Assembly (NCBI GenBank): GCA_017591395.1
Contig: WEDG01002567.1
Coordinates: 1 to 64,000, forward strand
Source of the DNA: Schistocephalus solidus
Lineage: Eukaryota > Platyhelminthes > Cestoda > Diphyllobothriidea > Diphyllobothriidae
DNA length: 64,000 nucleotides
Direction of reading: 5' to 3'
Both the position numbers and the translations under genes were made by a program. The notes below the pieces were generated by a model. The model was not told the DNA's origin. It was given only the letters and a program-made list of their open reading frames with translations, and made no database searches. Position 1 is the stretch's first letter; every line of letters starts with the position of its first letter. Positions 1 to 12,906 of the stretch are shown here, piece after piece.

Positions 1-390
1 ATGTGATGCCGTTTTCCAACGTGCCACTACGAATAATCTCCGAGGTCATTCATTCAAGCTTAGTATGCCCCAAGTAAGATTGGATTTGAGGAAGTAATCT
101 TTCACCAACCGTGTCGTGGAACCGTGAAATAACCTACCTGAGGTGATTTGAATGTCCCAGTCAGTGGATACATTCAAACATCGGCTTGACATACGTATGT
201 TGCATCACCATGAAGACTTTGGGACTACTTACCTTAATCATATCAGTACATCACGTAAATCCGCTTCCATTCACTTGACTTTAACTTCTTTACATTGCTT
301 CTTATTCTTGCTATTTATGTAACTAATAGGGATTTCAAACCCCTTAGCCTATTTTCCTCAAATACACTGAAATGAACTGAACTGAACGAT
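1..390 (+). mobile_element. 3' end of a family A CR1-like LINE
   Basis: This is the extreme C-terminus of ORF2 and the 3' UTR of a CR1/Jockey-type LINE. In one frame, with stops, it reads as the conserved ORF2 tail (residues like RATTNNLRGHSFKLS, then FTNRVVEP and NNLPEV) that is also seen at 43740-44036 on the minus strand. The element ends near 388 in a short CTGAA-type repeat preceded by TATTTTCCTCAAATACACTG. The same 3' end occurs at 18150-18196 and, reversed, at 43588-43630. The 5' part lies outside the window. Non-functional remnant. Confidence 0.8.
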
Positions 391-1224
391 GATCTTTTAT
401 CTTTCATTGCACTGCACAACCTGACTCAAATAGTCGATAAACCTACGCATGGAAATTACGTACTCGAAATCATTAGCACCAATAATATTTGGCCTATATG
501 ATCAGCATAACGTTTGCTAGTGATCACAAAACAATAAAAACCATGCTCCTGCTAAACATAAACCAGCACCCTATTCTAACATCAGTCACATAAATCCTCG
601 AATCCTTGACCCGGAATCAATAAAAAGTTAAATAAGAGCACTAGACTGGAGTCCATACCTTCTAAGAACATCCCCCCACGGAAGCAATTAACCTTCTATA
701 CTCTGCTGTAAACCGTATTAGAGATACCAAAGTAGAAGAACGATTCCCTCGTAAAAAGCCAATACTGCCAAATTTTCTCTCAAAGTGACTTAAAAACCTA
801 AAAAACAACTACGCGACCCCCGTGTTAGTTACTTATCCACACTGCAACGACTTAAAAAAAATCCATTACCTAGCTACAAAAATGAAAACAAAAAAGGATA
901 GCTGCAGAACTCCGTGCGCTGGAATCTCCAAGACAAACAGCCCAATTTTTTCAAAAACAAATTAAAAATTACCGAATATCAGGGCCTCAAATTATGAGCA
1001 TGGACTCAGGGCAAATACTAACAAATGATAACCAAATAGTGAATCTATTCAACATTTACGTCTCTGCCAACCTTATAGTTCAAGAAGAACCTATCCAACA
1101 ACTAACCAACCTAACCACCCTTATTGAGGACAATTTTAGGGAAGAAACAGTAAAAAAAGCTATCTGACAGATACCCAAGTCTCCCTTTTATGGGACAGAT
1201 AAACTCCCTTCATGTATATTGTAT
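391..1224 (+). mobile_element. Family H LINE fragment (endonuclease end, linker, start of RT)
   Basis: A broken LINE ORF2 segment. With several stops and frameshifts it reads as the end of an endonuclease domain (about 410-540, HNLTQIVDKPTHGNYVL, then a VITKQ-like SDH region). A basic linker follows, with AAELRALESPRQTAQFFQKQ at about 900-960, then DSGQILTNDNQIVNLFN and FREETVKKAI just before the RT. It is homologous to 55330-55857, which shows that it is a repeat family. The left side is bounded by the tail of the preceding A element and the right by the 3' end of the minus-strand A copy, so it is probably a target that was hit by later insertions. Confidence 0.6.
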
Positions 1225-1399
1225 ATTTTGAGGTAAACGGATATAGCTCTTTTAGGCCCTATTTATGTAAAATCGAAATTTTAAATACAAGTATATACAG
1301 ACAAAATGAAATACAGTTAAATATTTTACATCAAACGTGTAGTGGTACGATACACATAAATTGAATATATGAAGTTAAGCTTATCGTTGGCTGAAGATA

Positions 1400-4350
1400 G
1401 TCCTGCAAAGAGAGTTATCGGTTTTCAAAAATTATGCAATCTCACTGTCGTTTGAGCATATCCACGGTATTGTACGCCATTATTTCTCTTGGAAGTGAGT
1501 TCCATGGTCGACAATCTCGCTGACTGAAAAAATATTTTCGTTGATCTAGGCGTAAACATTCGCGCTTGACCTTATATGGATGACCACACAGGTGAGTCAT
1601 GTTTGTTAACTCAAAGAATCTTCAGATTTCACCGAACCGGCATGTCAATGAACGATTCGGAATGACCATAGAAGGTAAAATTTCATTTGTCTATAGGATA
1701 AAAGAAACATGTTAAGCTTGATAAGTCTTTCTGGATATGACAGGGGCCTAAAACCATCCACCAATTTTGTTGCCCGTCTTTGCACCTTATCGATGGGATC
1801 ACTGTCTTTCTTCATCCAGGGCATCCATGCTGGCATTCCATATTCAAAAGGTGATCTAGCGAAAGTACTGAAGATCCGTCAAAACAGTGCGTGAGGAAAG
1901 AATATGAAAGCGCGCCTGATCCAGTGTATGATGCTCGTTGCCTTTTGGATGGCTCGTTTTGAGTATTCGGAAGGCATTTGGTTAGAAGCTATACAGATAC
2001 ATAGATCTTTGTATGTGTCTTCTTCTTCTGAGGAATTAAATTCAGGTATTTCTTGCGTTTGGGGAACGTCTTCTACCAGATTATAAGCGTAAGACTACAC
2101 ATTTGGTATATTAAACCTTAGAAGCCACTCGCTAGACCAGGCAGCTGATTTGCCAAGGTTTCCTTGTGGTTTTCGCGCATCGGCAACAGAGCTGATGGTG
2201 TTTAGATTTTGATATCATCTGCGAACATGCTGGCATCACAGGCATGATTATCAATGCAGTCGTTTACTTCAATGGGGAACAGAAGAGGACCTAAGACTGT
2301 ATCCTGCGGAACACCACTTTCTACTGTTTTTCACTCGGATTCAGTGGTGCCAACAAGTAATTTTTCCAGTCTGCATGACAAGAAAATTTTGATTCATTTA
2401 AAGATGTTACCCTGGATACCACATTGCCAAACTTTAAGTAACAGTCGCCGATGAGGTACGCTTTCAAATACCTTCTTGAAGTCAAAGAAAATGACATCAA
2501 CTGGACGGCCTTGGTATATGGTTTTTTCCCATTTTTCCTACGAGTAAAGATCACTCGTAAGGCATGAGTGACCAGGGAAAAAACCATGGTGGGCAGCAAC
2601 TTGTATGTTCTTCTGCTCCAGATTCTTCATTCTATGTCTTTAACTAAGTTTTTCCATGACCTTACACAAAATTCAGGTTAAATTTATGAGATTTTCCTTT
2701 TCCGATTCCAGCTTAAACCCTCCTTTGTGGATTGGGGAGACAAGGGCAGTTTTCAATTCCAGAAGTCAGTCACCCTCTTTCAATGAATTTCGGAATATCA
2801 TAGAAACCGGCTCGCACAGTACATTAGCCAATTCTCAAAGAGCATTCGGATGAATTCTACCTGGACCCGGTGCCTTGGCAGACTTCAGGCGGATTTATTC
2901 TTTCCTTAGCAATGTGAACGAGAAGTAAGGATTATTTTTTAGTGCAAACGTTTCCAAATGTTTAAGATGCCCTGAGTAGGGGAGTGGAGGGGGGATTTGT
3001 TTCATGAGTGAATACCGACTAAAAGAAGCTAGAGAGAACTGATGCTTAAGTTTGGTTATCGGTTTCAAATACTCCATCTTGGGACCGCAGCGCTGGAATC
3101 GGGCCTGGATTACTTTCGTTGTTGCGTATGTAACTGTATAGGTTCTTTGAATGCTTCAAAGAGTTATGTAGTATGGTAAGCTCATAGTGCCTTTGGAATC
3201 GGTTTGCCTCACGCTTACAGACATCCCGTTGTCGTTTGTATTCCTACAAGTGTTTGACACTCCCCGTTAGTCGAAGCCGCTTCAAAATCTTATTTTTTCT
3301 TTTAAAGAAGATTTGAAATTCACGGTTTATCCAAAACGGGTGACTGCTTGTTTTCTTTTGTTTAAGGGAAAAAATTAAGATTAATTATTCTTTCAACCAA
3401 CGAGCTAAACGTTCTCCAGCATTCGTCCACAATTCCCCGTACTGTGGTTGTCCACGGTATTGCCGAGATTTGCGTGCGCATGCTGGAAAAATCTCCCTTC
3501 CAGGTGTTTGTTTCCAGTTGCTTAAGTGAGCCAGGCTGTGAGATCATGGAATACTCAAAGAGCAGTACAACGTGGTCACTAGTACCCATTGGCGGTAGAT
3601 AAAGTAAATCAAGCACATTATCCTCGTCTCGGGTGAACACGAGGTCAAGTCAAATGGAACGTTGCCCTTCCATTACTCGCGTCCCGAACGGTACATTCTG
3701 AAGAGTAATTTTTCACCTGAAATCTCAAGCAAACGATGACCGAATGTATCCCTTGGACCCGAATCAGTCCAAGTTTCCCAGTCGATGTTATGAGCGTTAA
3801 AGTCTCCAATGATAAGGACATCTTTATTCAAGCAAATATTTGGCAGCTCCGTTTGGAGAATGACATCGCGTTTGAAATTCTGGTTTGGGGGAAGGTATGC
3901 AACTATGAATGCTGGTGGCCAGAAGCGTTTAGTTGTTAGAGTTAAAGAAAAAACTTAAACTTCTGCTGTCATGGGATGTACCCCGGAAATCGCAGTTAAA
4001 TTACAGCTTACGTAAACAGCGATTCCTCCTCTGTGGCTTCTCCTGTCTCTTCTTAAGAGTTGATAACCACGGAGGGATACTTTATGTTATCGAATATCTT
4101 CTGAGAGCTACGTTTTTGTCAGGGCAATCATATCTGGTGCTTTTTCATCAAAAAACGTCCGGAGGTCACTCATTTTATTTAAAAGGCTCTGACCATTTGA
4201 GTACATGGCCTTCATTGTTCGTCTTCTCGGCAAGGGTCAGTTCTAATGATATAAGGCGTCTGCACAGGAAGGACCTCTTCATCACTATAATTTTATTGTC
4301 CCGTATTTGGAGCCATTTCCCCCTTTTCGGTCCTCCTCTTCACTTCGGTG
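1400..4350 (-). pseudogene. LINE ORF2 pseudogene: endonuclease-reverse transcriptase (A, minus)
   Basis: ORF2 of CR1-type LINEs encodes an APE-like endonuclease that nicks target DNA and a reverse transcriptase that copies the element RNA at the nick. Visible on the minus strand: GDFNAHNIDWETW at about 3810-3750 (metal-binding D and N), GTSDHVVLLFEY at about 3590-3550 (catalytic SDH), an RT region around 2599-2200 with a VESVPHRRLLLKF-like A motif and a much altered PQG/ADD region, and the C-terminal block WMPWMKKDSDPIDKVQRRAT at 1836-1760. Many stops and frameshifts; not expressible as one protein. Family assignment is firm, exact ends are not. Confidence 0.75.
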
Positions 4351-4499
4351 CTTAGCTCCCTCATTTTGTGTAATTCCACCGGTTCGTAATCCAGCTGAAA
4401 AAACACATATTTATATGAGTTACGGAGAGCCATAATCCATTCTATAATGCATAAGGCCTGCATTTAATTTTCGAGAATTATTTTAAGAGGTCGTGGTGA

Positions 4500-5202
4500 T
4501 GAAAGTTAATCAGAAGCATTCGCTTTCCCTAGATGGAAGACTTTGTGCACGGTAACGTATTCTCCATCTTAAAGGATGGCATTTGAGTAAGTTCGGAACA
4601 GATTCAGACCATGTTATACACCTTTGTTTGCAATCGAAGAACTTGACTCAGGAGCAGCTTTTATGGCGGCATTTATTTTGTGGTCTAGAAGCTTGTTTTG
4701 TAACTTGATGCTCTTATTCGCTGATGGAGCTTCGACATCAGGAGGCATTATATTCTGCTAGACTACGCTATCTGCGTTAGTGTTAACATTTTTGTATGAC
4801 GCACTGGTTTCGGCCTGAGAAACTTTACAGTCATTACCCTGTTGTAATGTGCTCTACACAGAGCCATAATGTTGGCTTCTATAAACTGGCTGTTGAATGA
4901 CCTCCCTTACTAAACTTTCCTTGTGATGGAATGGAGTGAGGACCGCCCCTTCCAGAATTAATGGCGAGCCCTTCCTGTGGTTTCTAATCGGTTTCTTGAG
5001 GTTCTTCCTGGTTGTTTCTTCAGTAGTGTTCGGTGATTTGGTAGGTTTAGTTGCCGTACCGGGCAATAAGACTTCACTCATCATTGGTGCATTAACGTCG
5101 ACTGCCTTGTTATTCATCAGATGTGGCTTGTCTGGAGTGTCTCATGGAGACGTAACTCGCGTTCTCTTCCTGGGTGGTTTTGAATTTCCAGCAACTTTAA
5201 AT
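4500..5202 (-). pseudogene. LINE ORF1 remnant (A, minus)
   Basis: An open stretch at 5117-4854 on the minus strand gives an 87-residue basic, Lys/Pro/Thr-rich peptide (KPTKSPNTTEETTRKNLKKP). It resembles the low-complexity middle of the ORF1 proteins at 22900-23045 and 49270-49335 (PKTKKSKSKRAKK). Position upstream of the endonuclease supports ORF1. ORF1 proteins of this group bind RNA and act as chaperones. The N-terminal coiled coil is missing because a family B element was inserted at 5203. Confidence 0.45.
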
Positions 5203-8135
5203 AAATAAATAATATATTTAAGGCTCCGATGGCCCCATCATTAAAAACTTAGTACGGTGGTATGAATAAATACAAAGTGAACAATTGCTGCACTATATGA
5301 GCAGCCATATGAACAACAGAAATGAGTAGTATGGTAGGCATATCCGATTCAGAACGATTCGCCATTTTTTAAACAATTATCAACAATCTTTGGAAAATAC
5401 GGTGAAGTAGGAAAGAAACCGTGAAAAAACTGCTACGGGTAAATCGGGGGCGGAGATCGGTGAGCCGCCAATTTAAAAAAAACAAGGAGAAAAAACTGCT
5501 TCTCTAAAAATTATTATCTAGAGTTGATGGGATTGGTACGATACAATGGGATATAACTGATGTTGCTGACAACATATGAGGGTTCAGAACGCTCCTGGTC
5601 AGGTAAGAGATAATATAGCAGCCAGAGCTACTGTTTATAACAATAAAGGATGTGAGAGAGGAGGAACTCATCGTAGACAGCAGGGTCGAAACAAAGAGGG
5701 GCAAGTAGGGGTCACGAGACCATCACCGGGAAGCAACGTTATTTATAGCATAGTCCAATAACAAAGAGGCAAAAACATCAAAACCCACCACAATCATCAA
5801 CAGATCCCGGAAAACATCGTCAGCGTTCCAAACTAAGAGAAAGGTTTCAAGGTTGTCAAGAGTTGGCGATGGTAGTTGAAAAGGAAGGGACAAAAAATGG
5901 ATGGCGAAGATTGACTCTGCAGAGGATAATGGAAACATTTTAAGAACCCAATATAATGTCAAGGGACCTGCCTAAATATCAGGACGACCCTTTTAAAAGT
6001 CCAAAATTTGCGAGTTTGGGAAGGAAACAGACGATAAGCACTTTATATCTTTCGAAGTTAACTGTTTGCGTAATTTGGTTTGGAAAATCATTTATTTCGA
6101 GTGGAAGATTATTTTTAATGAAAGCATATTTAGTTGTGGATTTGTGGAGCTAAGGGGTAGTGAAATGATCATGGTAGAACTATGAGTAGCATATGGTCAA
6201 TATACTGGAGTAAGAGCGTTAATTCGTGGGAGATTTGGGCTAGAATTAACGCGAAACAGGAAGCAGAGACCGGCTTCGAGTCTTTTTACCCACATAAATT
6301 TTATATTTGCTAATTGGCATCTATCTGTATAAGAGATACTAGATCCAGGAAGAGAAATAGTCTTCAAGTAAAAACCTTCTGAACATTTTCAATCTTACTG
6401 CGGTCAGAGGCGTTTATTAGCCTAAAGAAAGTACAGTAGTATTCTAGGATGGGAAGAAAAACATGCGATACAGTCTTAACTTTATTTCCGTAAGGAAGAA
6501 ATTATGTAATATAAAACCAAATATGTGCGCAGCCTTTTCGGAAATTCGATTTGAATGAGGCAATAATGCAAGCTTATTCGTGTAACTTAGGCCTTAGGCT
6601 CTTATGGTCAATCGTTCTGAAATGGTACTATTTTGAAACACGAGGGGTCCAGGAAACTTTGCGGGGACAAAACACAAGAAACTACTTTTAGACGGAGAAA
6701 ATTCCATCTGCCAACTACAGCTCCAACGTGAGAACATAAGAAGATAAGTGTTGATTTTATCAACGCAACTATTGGCGGTGTCTTTAGAAAATGAGAAAAT
6801 GTACTTGAGATTATCAGCATTAAAGAAATTTTGTGAATTTTTGAGTACAGTTGAAATTTCGTTTATCTAAAGCATGAAGAGGAGGGGACATAGAATCATG
6901 CCACGAAAAACGCCACTCGTAATCAGCTGCGGCGCGAGTAGTTATTACCTCATAAGCTATTCTGGCTGTAATTAGACAAGTAGGAAACAATGAAGTCAAG
7001 GAGAGGAGGCCAGATGCCGAGGGCCTCCAGTTTCACCAGAAGACGTCGGTGCGGTACCTTGTCAAAGGCTTTGCTCAATTCAAAGTAGATCACAACCAAT
7101 GACTGCTGCTCATTACGAAGGGAAACGACGAGGTTAAGAAAAGTTAAGTTACACACTTCGCTTGATCTTACAGGTGAAAAATCATATTTTGAGTCGCTTA
7201 GAAGCTTATTTTCTAGGCGAAATTCGAGAAGTTGATCAAAAAAATTTTCAAACAACGTTTGCTAGAGCCGGGGTTTTGCGAACGCCTCGATAATTATTTA
7301 CATCAAAACGAGATTCCGACTTGAAGACAGGAAGAATAATAGACGTCTTCCATGAGTCAGGAAAGAATCCATTTAGAAAATAAACTGAGAATATATGGCT
7401 AAGCAATCGGAGGAATCTGGGTGCTCTCTTGATAACTGAGTTTGGAATACCATCAGTCTCAGAAGAGTGCGTTTTTAGACAAATTATTTGCTAACGAATT
7501 AATTCTAAGGAGAAATCACTGGTGCTGAAAACATTAAATGAGGATGCCTGAAACGTCGGAACCGTTTCAGATGCTATCGTAAGATGATTTGCAAAGAACG
7601 CACTAAACAATTTTGCCTTGACGGTTTCTTCGAGAACGAATTTCTTATCTTCATTTAGTAACGGAGGAATTGCATTTCCTCGTTTAGAGGAGGATCGATG
7701 ACAAAACAGTTTTGCAACAGATTTTGCAGAGCTTGGCTCGCTGAGTGCGCAAGATTTCCTCTGTCTGTCACGTCATCACGAATCTTAGAGGCTTATTCAA
7801 AAATCTCTGCGATCCTTAGATGTACATATAATGAACTTGTAGATTGATCTTTTAGCTGCCTACTAAGTTTCTTTTGTTTTCGTAAGAGAAAGCGGGAAAG
7901 GTGGATTCCGAAGCGTATGGCTCGACAATTTTAGTTGGCGCTAATTCCAGGATGTTATTTGAAATGACCAACATGAAGTCACGAACACTTGCTGCGTCGT
8001 TCATAGAGGAGAGATGCTGCCAGTTCAATGAGTCAACAAAGTTTGTAATTAAGCAAATATCTGCAATGTCAAAGGCATGATAGGTACGAGCGGCGTTAGC
8101 ATTTTTCGAAGTCAAGGTCGTGTGCAGAAGAATCA
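5203..8135 (-). mobile_element. Family B LINE, minus strand, 5'-truncated
   Basis: Reads right to left. It starts inside the endonuclease C-terminus (8139-7852, with ARTYHAFDIADICLITNFVD matching 15036-15090), passes through the linker and RT (7255-6950 contains LSKAFDKVPHRRLLVKLEAL), and ends in the 3' UTR with an AAATAAATAAAT tail at 5203-5215. The 3' UTR ends in the degenerate counterpart of the hairpin described for the family (AGGCTCCGATGGCCCC at 5220). The ENE-like fold at about 5428-5500 is damaged on its 3' arm. Multiple frameshifts. Inserted into the ORF1 of the A element to its left. Confidence 0.85.
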
Positions 8136-8690
8136 CCAATTATATGTTCTCCAAATTGGACAATTTGAACTCCGTTAGAACTTCAGATGGACTGTTCCGG
8201 ACAATAATGTTTCAACTGCACGTACGTACTTGCTTCCTGCTCATCTTGAATTTTTATCGTGCCGAAATTCCTCATAAAATGGCATCAAATAAGAATTTTT
8301 TTATCATCTTATTCAAGTTGACTACGTAGCCTCTGCACCAATACAAAATGACAACCACTCAAGGAACCAAACGTGTACAACCTCGGGAAAATCTGAAAAA
8401 TATCCAGAACCTTCAACATCTCCGAACGGCTTTGTCGTTTCTGCATTTTTTTTATGCCATTTACAGTTTTTTAAAGCGTTTTTGAACAAGTTGGTGCATT
8501 TTTGCTCAAATTGCTGTAAATACTCACCATATTCAAATCCAGTCGAAATGTTTCGTTATACGCCCAAAACAGAACATACGCGCACGCAGTGTTTATAACA
8601 CTCATGGACTCAAAGCAATTATTGATAGCAGCATAACCAGTAATGAAACTTCCTTTTTAAGGAAAGCCTGTTGAGCTAGCTTTGGCATCC
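8136..8690 (+). other. Intervening sequence, nothing recognised
   Basis: Between the 5' truncation of the family B copy and the first recognisable ORF1 codons of the next A element. AT-rich with only short, frame-random open stretches. It may contain the 5' UTR of the A copy that follows, but no second A 5' end in the window allows comparison. Confidence 0.4.
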
Positions 8691-8779
8691 ACGACTGGCC
8701 CCCGATCAGTTTACACTTACAACCAAGGACCAGCAAAGCGCGCAAAAAGCGTAATTGCAGCCAAATCCGTCGGATAGGA

Positions 8780-9800
8780 GGATAAATCTTGTGTGGGATG
8801 TTCTCATATATAACTAAGAGCTCAAAAACTGGAAAATGAGCTTGCAGACTTAAAAAAGCTCTTGCAAGATAACATTACGTGAGGAAATATGGGTAGCCAT
8901 ATTAAGTTAAATAGGCAGTAACCAAAGCCCCAAAAGTACAAAAAACTACAATTCGTAACAACTCACAATGTTTGAACGCGAATACCCGTACGACCGGATA
9001 ACAGGAACCCAGTCTTTGAATCCTATGGACGACGAACAAAGCGAACCACAAATCACATCCCCCCATCTTGGGTGCTCTAACAGGCCCATAGTTGCATATA
9101 AAGAAACAAACGTGTGGCAATCTGCAATGGGAAACACCACAACACCACCAAATTGGATAATGGTAATATCAGAAAAACTTCAATGATGCCTCTTCCAAAG
9201 GCAGTTTCGACTTCAGGCTATCCCAGCAGTTCTAAAGAGCCCTTAGTTGAGAGCGAAAAAACGAATGAGCGCAAAATAGAATTGGTAAAAAAAGATAAAA
9301 TGATTATAAAGTTGAAAACATACCTAGTGAATCCCTCTGGTCATTCAGAGGAAAACATGGTCGGCAGTGAATCAAAAGACACCCTAGACCATCAGAACTA
9401 CGTTGTTATCCAGGGCTTACTCGAATCAAATGCCCTCACCTCAAAGGAACGAATATCCGCTGATCTTGCTATGTTTCAGCACCTGCTGAATGATAAACTT
9501 CATTCAGGAGAGACGATAACCGTTCGCGCTGCCATCAGGCTAAGAAAAAAGGATATTGAACAGTCCCAAAATGTAAGACCACGGCCTAGCAAAATTTTCT
9601 TTAACAACAAGGAAGAGGCTAGGCTACTTCTCTCGAGAAAAACCAACCTTCAAAACTCTTAAAAGCAGGTTTTTTCAGCCGGACTACTCTCCAACAGAAC
9701 GTCTGAAACGCCACGAACTAGTGATAGAAATAAAGAGGAGACTTGCAGCTGAAGAGAACAATCTGGTGATTTACAGGCGACGTGTGATACAGAGAAGTGC
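8780..9800 (+). pseudogene. LINE ORF1 pseudogene (A, plus)
   Basis: Frameshifted ORF1. At 8785-8880 it reads DKSCVGC, then the heptad-rich AQKLENELADLKKLLQDN (coiled coil, probable trimerisation), matching the EDKNCMGC plus coiled-coil start of ORF1 at 48890-49000. The longest intact piece, 9114-9662 (182 aa), ends with VVIQGLLES, TSKERISADLAMFQHLL, a VRAAIRLRKK block and RPRPSKIFFNNKEEARLLL (an RRM-like fold is usual here). After a frameshift, FSAGLLSNRTSETPRTS replaces what in frame is VFFQPDYSPTERLKRHEL at about 9669-9720. Role: RNA-binding chaperone of the retrotransposon particle. Stops at 8881 and elsewhere make it non-functional. Confidence 0.65.
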
Positions 9801-9851
9801 AACATTGCTCTGGAACCAGCCAATGCTCATGATGGCAGCGGCAAATTAGCA

Positions 9852-12562
9852 TTGGTAAACTCGAGACAAACGGAATTTGGCTCTGCTGACTGCTGCATAC
9901 TTAACTTTCTGTATACCAACGCCCAAAGTCTGTTTTCGAAGCTCTACGAACTGAGAATTCAGGTAGCCGTTCTGTTTCCTGATATTATAGCAATCACAGA
10001 AACATGGCTGTCACAGAACATCAGCGATTGCAAAGTAGCCTTATCCGGGTACTAGCTGTTCAGGAGAGACCGCACACACCGCCAGGGTGGAGGAGTTACG
10101 ATGTTTGCTAAAAAAAATTTCACAGTGTGTGAAATGACAGAGAAGATAAGCAATGGTGTTGAGTCTATTTGGCTGAAAATAAAGACGTGGGGATCGCAGT
10201 CCCTTGAAGTCATGACACTCTATCGACCACCGGGGACAGACACCGACGCTGATACTTGTTTGATGGAGAACATAAAGAAGATAAGAAGTCAACCTGATGT
10301 TGTTCTCATGGATGACTTCAATGCACCCAGAATTCTATGAAACGATCTACAGGCACAGGGCTCAAAGTTTTCGTTCGATCACCATCTGCTAAAGAAAACA
10401 GTTGAAGCTCTTTTCTCAAAACATGTTTTTTGCAATGAGAGCGCATGGAGGACAACAAGCTAGTTGTTTATATCTCGTCCTCACTAAAGATCCTGGCAGT
10501 ATGGACGAGGTAAACTGCCTACCTCCACTTGGTCGAAGTGATCATGCAGTACTTTCATGAGAGTATGGTTTATATTGTGTGCCATCTGCAATAAATGAAA
10601 CCAGGCCCCATCTATGGCGAGGAGACTTTTGCAAGATGAGAGCTGAAGCATCACGAATAGACAGGGATATTTTCTTCTCCGGGAATGTCACTAAGGACTG
10701 GAATTTATGTAAGGAGTGTTTGTTGAGTCTAATAAAATGCCACTGTCCTCCATCACCACTTAGGATAAATAGAAGACCACAGTGGTGAACAAGGGATCTT
10801 AAAAGAGAGATTAACAGGAAAGGATGGATTTGGAAGAAATTTTGCCGATCCAATGAAACTTAAGCCTTGCAAGCATGCAAAACTCAAAGGAACAAGGTGA
10901 AAAGCTTGATCTTCAAAAGCCGACGGGATTACGAGAGGTATTTGCTCCAGAGAGCAGTTCACAATCCAAAATTGCTCTACAGCTATGCGAGAAAAAGCCC
11001 ACGTAACAGGAACTCGATTCCAGTTATGAGAAACGATGACAGTTTCGAGATATCAGAAAAAAAGCTGAACACTTTTCCCAGTTCATTCAGTCGGTTTTCA
11101 CATGCGAAGCTGTTTTTATTCCATCTAGTTACGAGACTATGGGAGCGCCAATTATCCAGGATATGCTCTTTTGAGAAGAGGCTGTCTTTGAAGAAATAAA
11201 AAGTCTGAAGGTATGCAAATCCCCTGGCCCCGATGAGGATTCAGCAAAGCTACTCCTCGAACTTGCTCGAGTGCTGGCGAAACCGCTATTCTTTATGTGC
11301 CAGAAATCGTTCGATACGGGAATTCTTCCTACCGACTGGCAAATAGCCCACATCACACCGCCTCGCAAAAGTGGTAGTCGTGCATTTGCTACAAACTACA
11401 GGCCTGTCAGCCTGATCTCAATCTGTTGCAAGTTTATGGAGAAGGTTATCAAAAAGGAATTGATGATTTATTTAGAAACACATAACCTTTTATTAACTGC
11501 ACAATACGGCTTTCGTAGGGAAAGATCGTGCGTTACGAACTTACTTTATACGATGCAAATCTGGACAAAAGTACTTGGCGCAAAAAGACAGTGTGCATGT
11601 GGCCTACATTGATTTCCAGAAGGCCTTCGATAGTGTTCCGCACCAGCATCTCTTTTAAAATTTGAGAATTTTAGGTATTAAAGGCAAACTTCTTACGTGG
11701 ATCAAGAATTTTCTCGTTGGTCGTTCCCAAGTGGTCTTTGCAGGCGGATTGTGATCAAAGCACACAGTCATCGAGAATGGAGTCCCACAAGGTTAAGTGA
11801 TCGGACCGATCCTATTTCTCTTGTTCATTAATAATTGTGTACAGGAATGGTACTTTACTTTGCTATGTTTGCGGACGATATAAAAATCTGGAAAGTTATC
11901 CACAATGCTGCCGATGGAGATGATTTTCAAGAAAATCTTCGTCGATTGGATCAGTGGTCCCGCAAAAGGCTCTTGTCCTTCAAATAGAAAAATGCGCCCG
12001 GTCACGTCTGGGAAATCGAAATCAGGTCACTGATATGTGACCCTACTATTTGAATGGTGTGACACTCCAAGAAGCCCACAAACAGAAGGATCTTGTAGTT
12101 TGGATGAAAGGCAACCTGAAGCCTTCTACGCAATGTTGCAAGGCAGCTAAATCCGCCAATTCTATGCTGTATGCTATCAAGCGGACATTTATACTTTTCG
12201 ACGAAGACCGCTTTTCTAAAGTCTTTGGTTCGTTTGTAAAGCCACTTCTTGAATGTGCGATCCAAGCCTGGTGACTACAACATGCTCGAAAGGGTGCAGC
12301 CGCGAGCCACAAAATAAGTAAGAGGTCAAGATGAACTGCCATACGAGATTCGTCTAAATAACCTGAAGCTCTATCCTCTGAGTTATAAGCAGTTGCGCGG
12401 AGACTTGATACAAACCTTCTTGCATGGTATAGATTGCGCCCTCCTATGTGATGCTTTTTCAAACTTGCCACTACGAATAATCTCCGAGTTCATCCATTCA
12501 AGCTACATATGCCCTAGGTAAGATTGGATGTGAGGAAGTAATCTTTTACCAACTGATAAGGT
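9852..12562 (+). pseudogene. LINE ORF2 pseudogene: endonuclease-reverse transcriptase (A, plus)
   Basis: Endonuclease at 9895-10560: FLYTNAQSLFSKLYELR, PDIIAITETWL, DDFNAP at about 10309-10330 (Gly of GDFN changed to Asp), GRSDHAVLS at about 10530. RT at 11200-11900: KSPGPDEDSAKLLLELA, NYRPVSLISICCKFMEKVIK, QYGFRRERSC, VAYIDFQKAFDSVPHQ, ENGVPQG followed by a stop, and FAMFADDIKIW at about 11860-11893 (the catalytic ADD is intact). The C-terminal CAIQAW at 12256 is followed by a deletion, then DYNMLERVQPRATK. Stops at 10053 and 10338, and many after 11600, disable it. The 3' coding end is separated at 17933 by the inserted B element. Confidence 0.85.
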
Positions 12563-12906
12563 TAAGGTCAAGGCACGCAGCTCGTTTTTGAAAGCTAAGT
12601 GAAAGTTCTATTTTTTTCAGAATTTCCTTATCCAAAGCTTTAATTACTAACTGATTTTTTGATAAAAACTTTGCAATTTTAACACTCTATCAACTGCTTA
12701 TACCTGTGGTGCTCGTCCACTTCTACAGGCGTAAACCTTTATAGTCAACGCTTTTAACCGATATAGCCTCGTTATTAGTCAGGTATATCTGTTATACTAA
12801 GAAGTCTCTCAAGCACGTATTTAAAATTTTGGAAAAAATATTTGTCGCAGAATATTATTTGACTGCTTTTTCCTAAGTTTGACCAAATTAAAGCCTCCTA
12901 GCAAAA

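Larger units (their letters stand above)
1225..5202 (-). mobile_element. Family A LINE, minus strand, near full length, decayed
   Basis: A CR1/Jockey-type LINE read right to left: ORF1 remnant (about 4850-5202), APE endonuclease (about 3360-4350), RT (about 1900-3300), ORF2 C-terminus (about 1400-1840), and a 3' end near 1225-1300 where GTTTACCTCAAAATATACAA resembles the family A 3' terminus. Frames are interrupted throughout. The 5' side is cut by a family B copy whose 3' tail starts at 5203, so ORF1 is incomplete. Confidence 0.75.
8690..12562 (+). mobile_element. Family A LINE, plus strand, 5' portion of split copy
   Basis: ORF1 (about 8700-9800) and ORF2 (about 9850-12560) of a CR1-like LINE. 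The copy stops in mid ORF2 tail at about 12562 (GAGGAAGTAATCTTTTACC) and resumes at 17933 with the next bases of the family A sequence known from 100-390. The 5.4 kb between is a complete family B element. Reassembled, the element is about 4.1 kb. Decayed by many stops. Confidence 0.85.

Noticed and set aside
4936..5208. 90-codon plus-strand frame with membrane-like segments
   Set aside because: It is the antisense of the Lys-rich ORF1 of the minus-strand A element; hydrophobic only because it is the complement.
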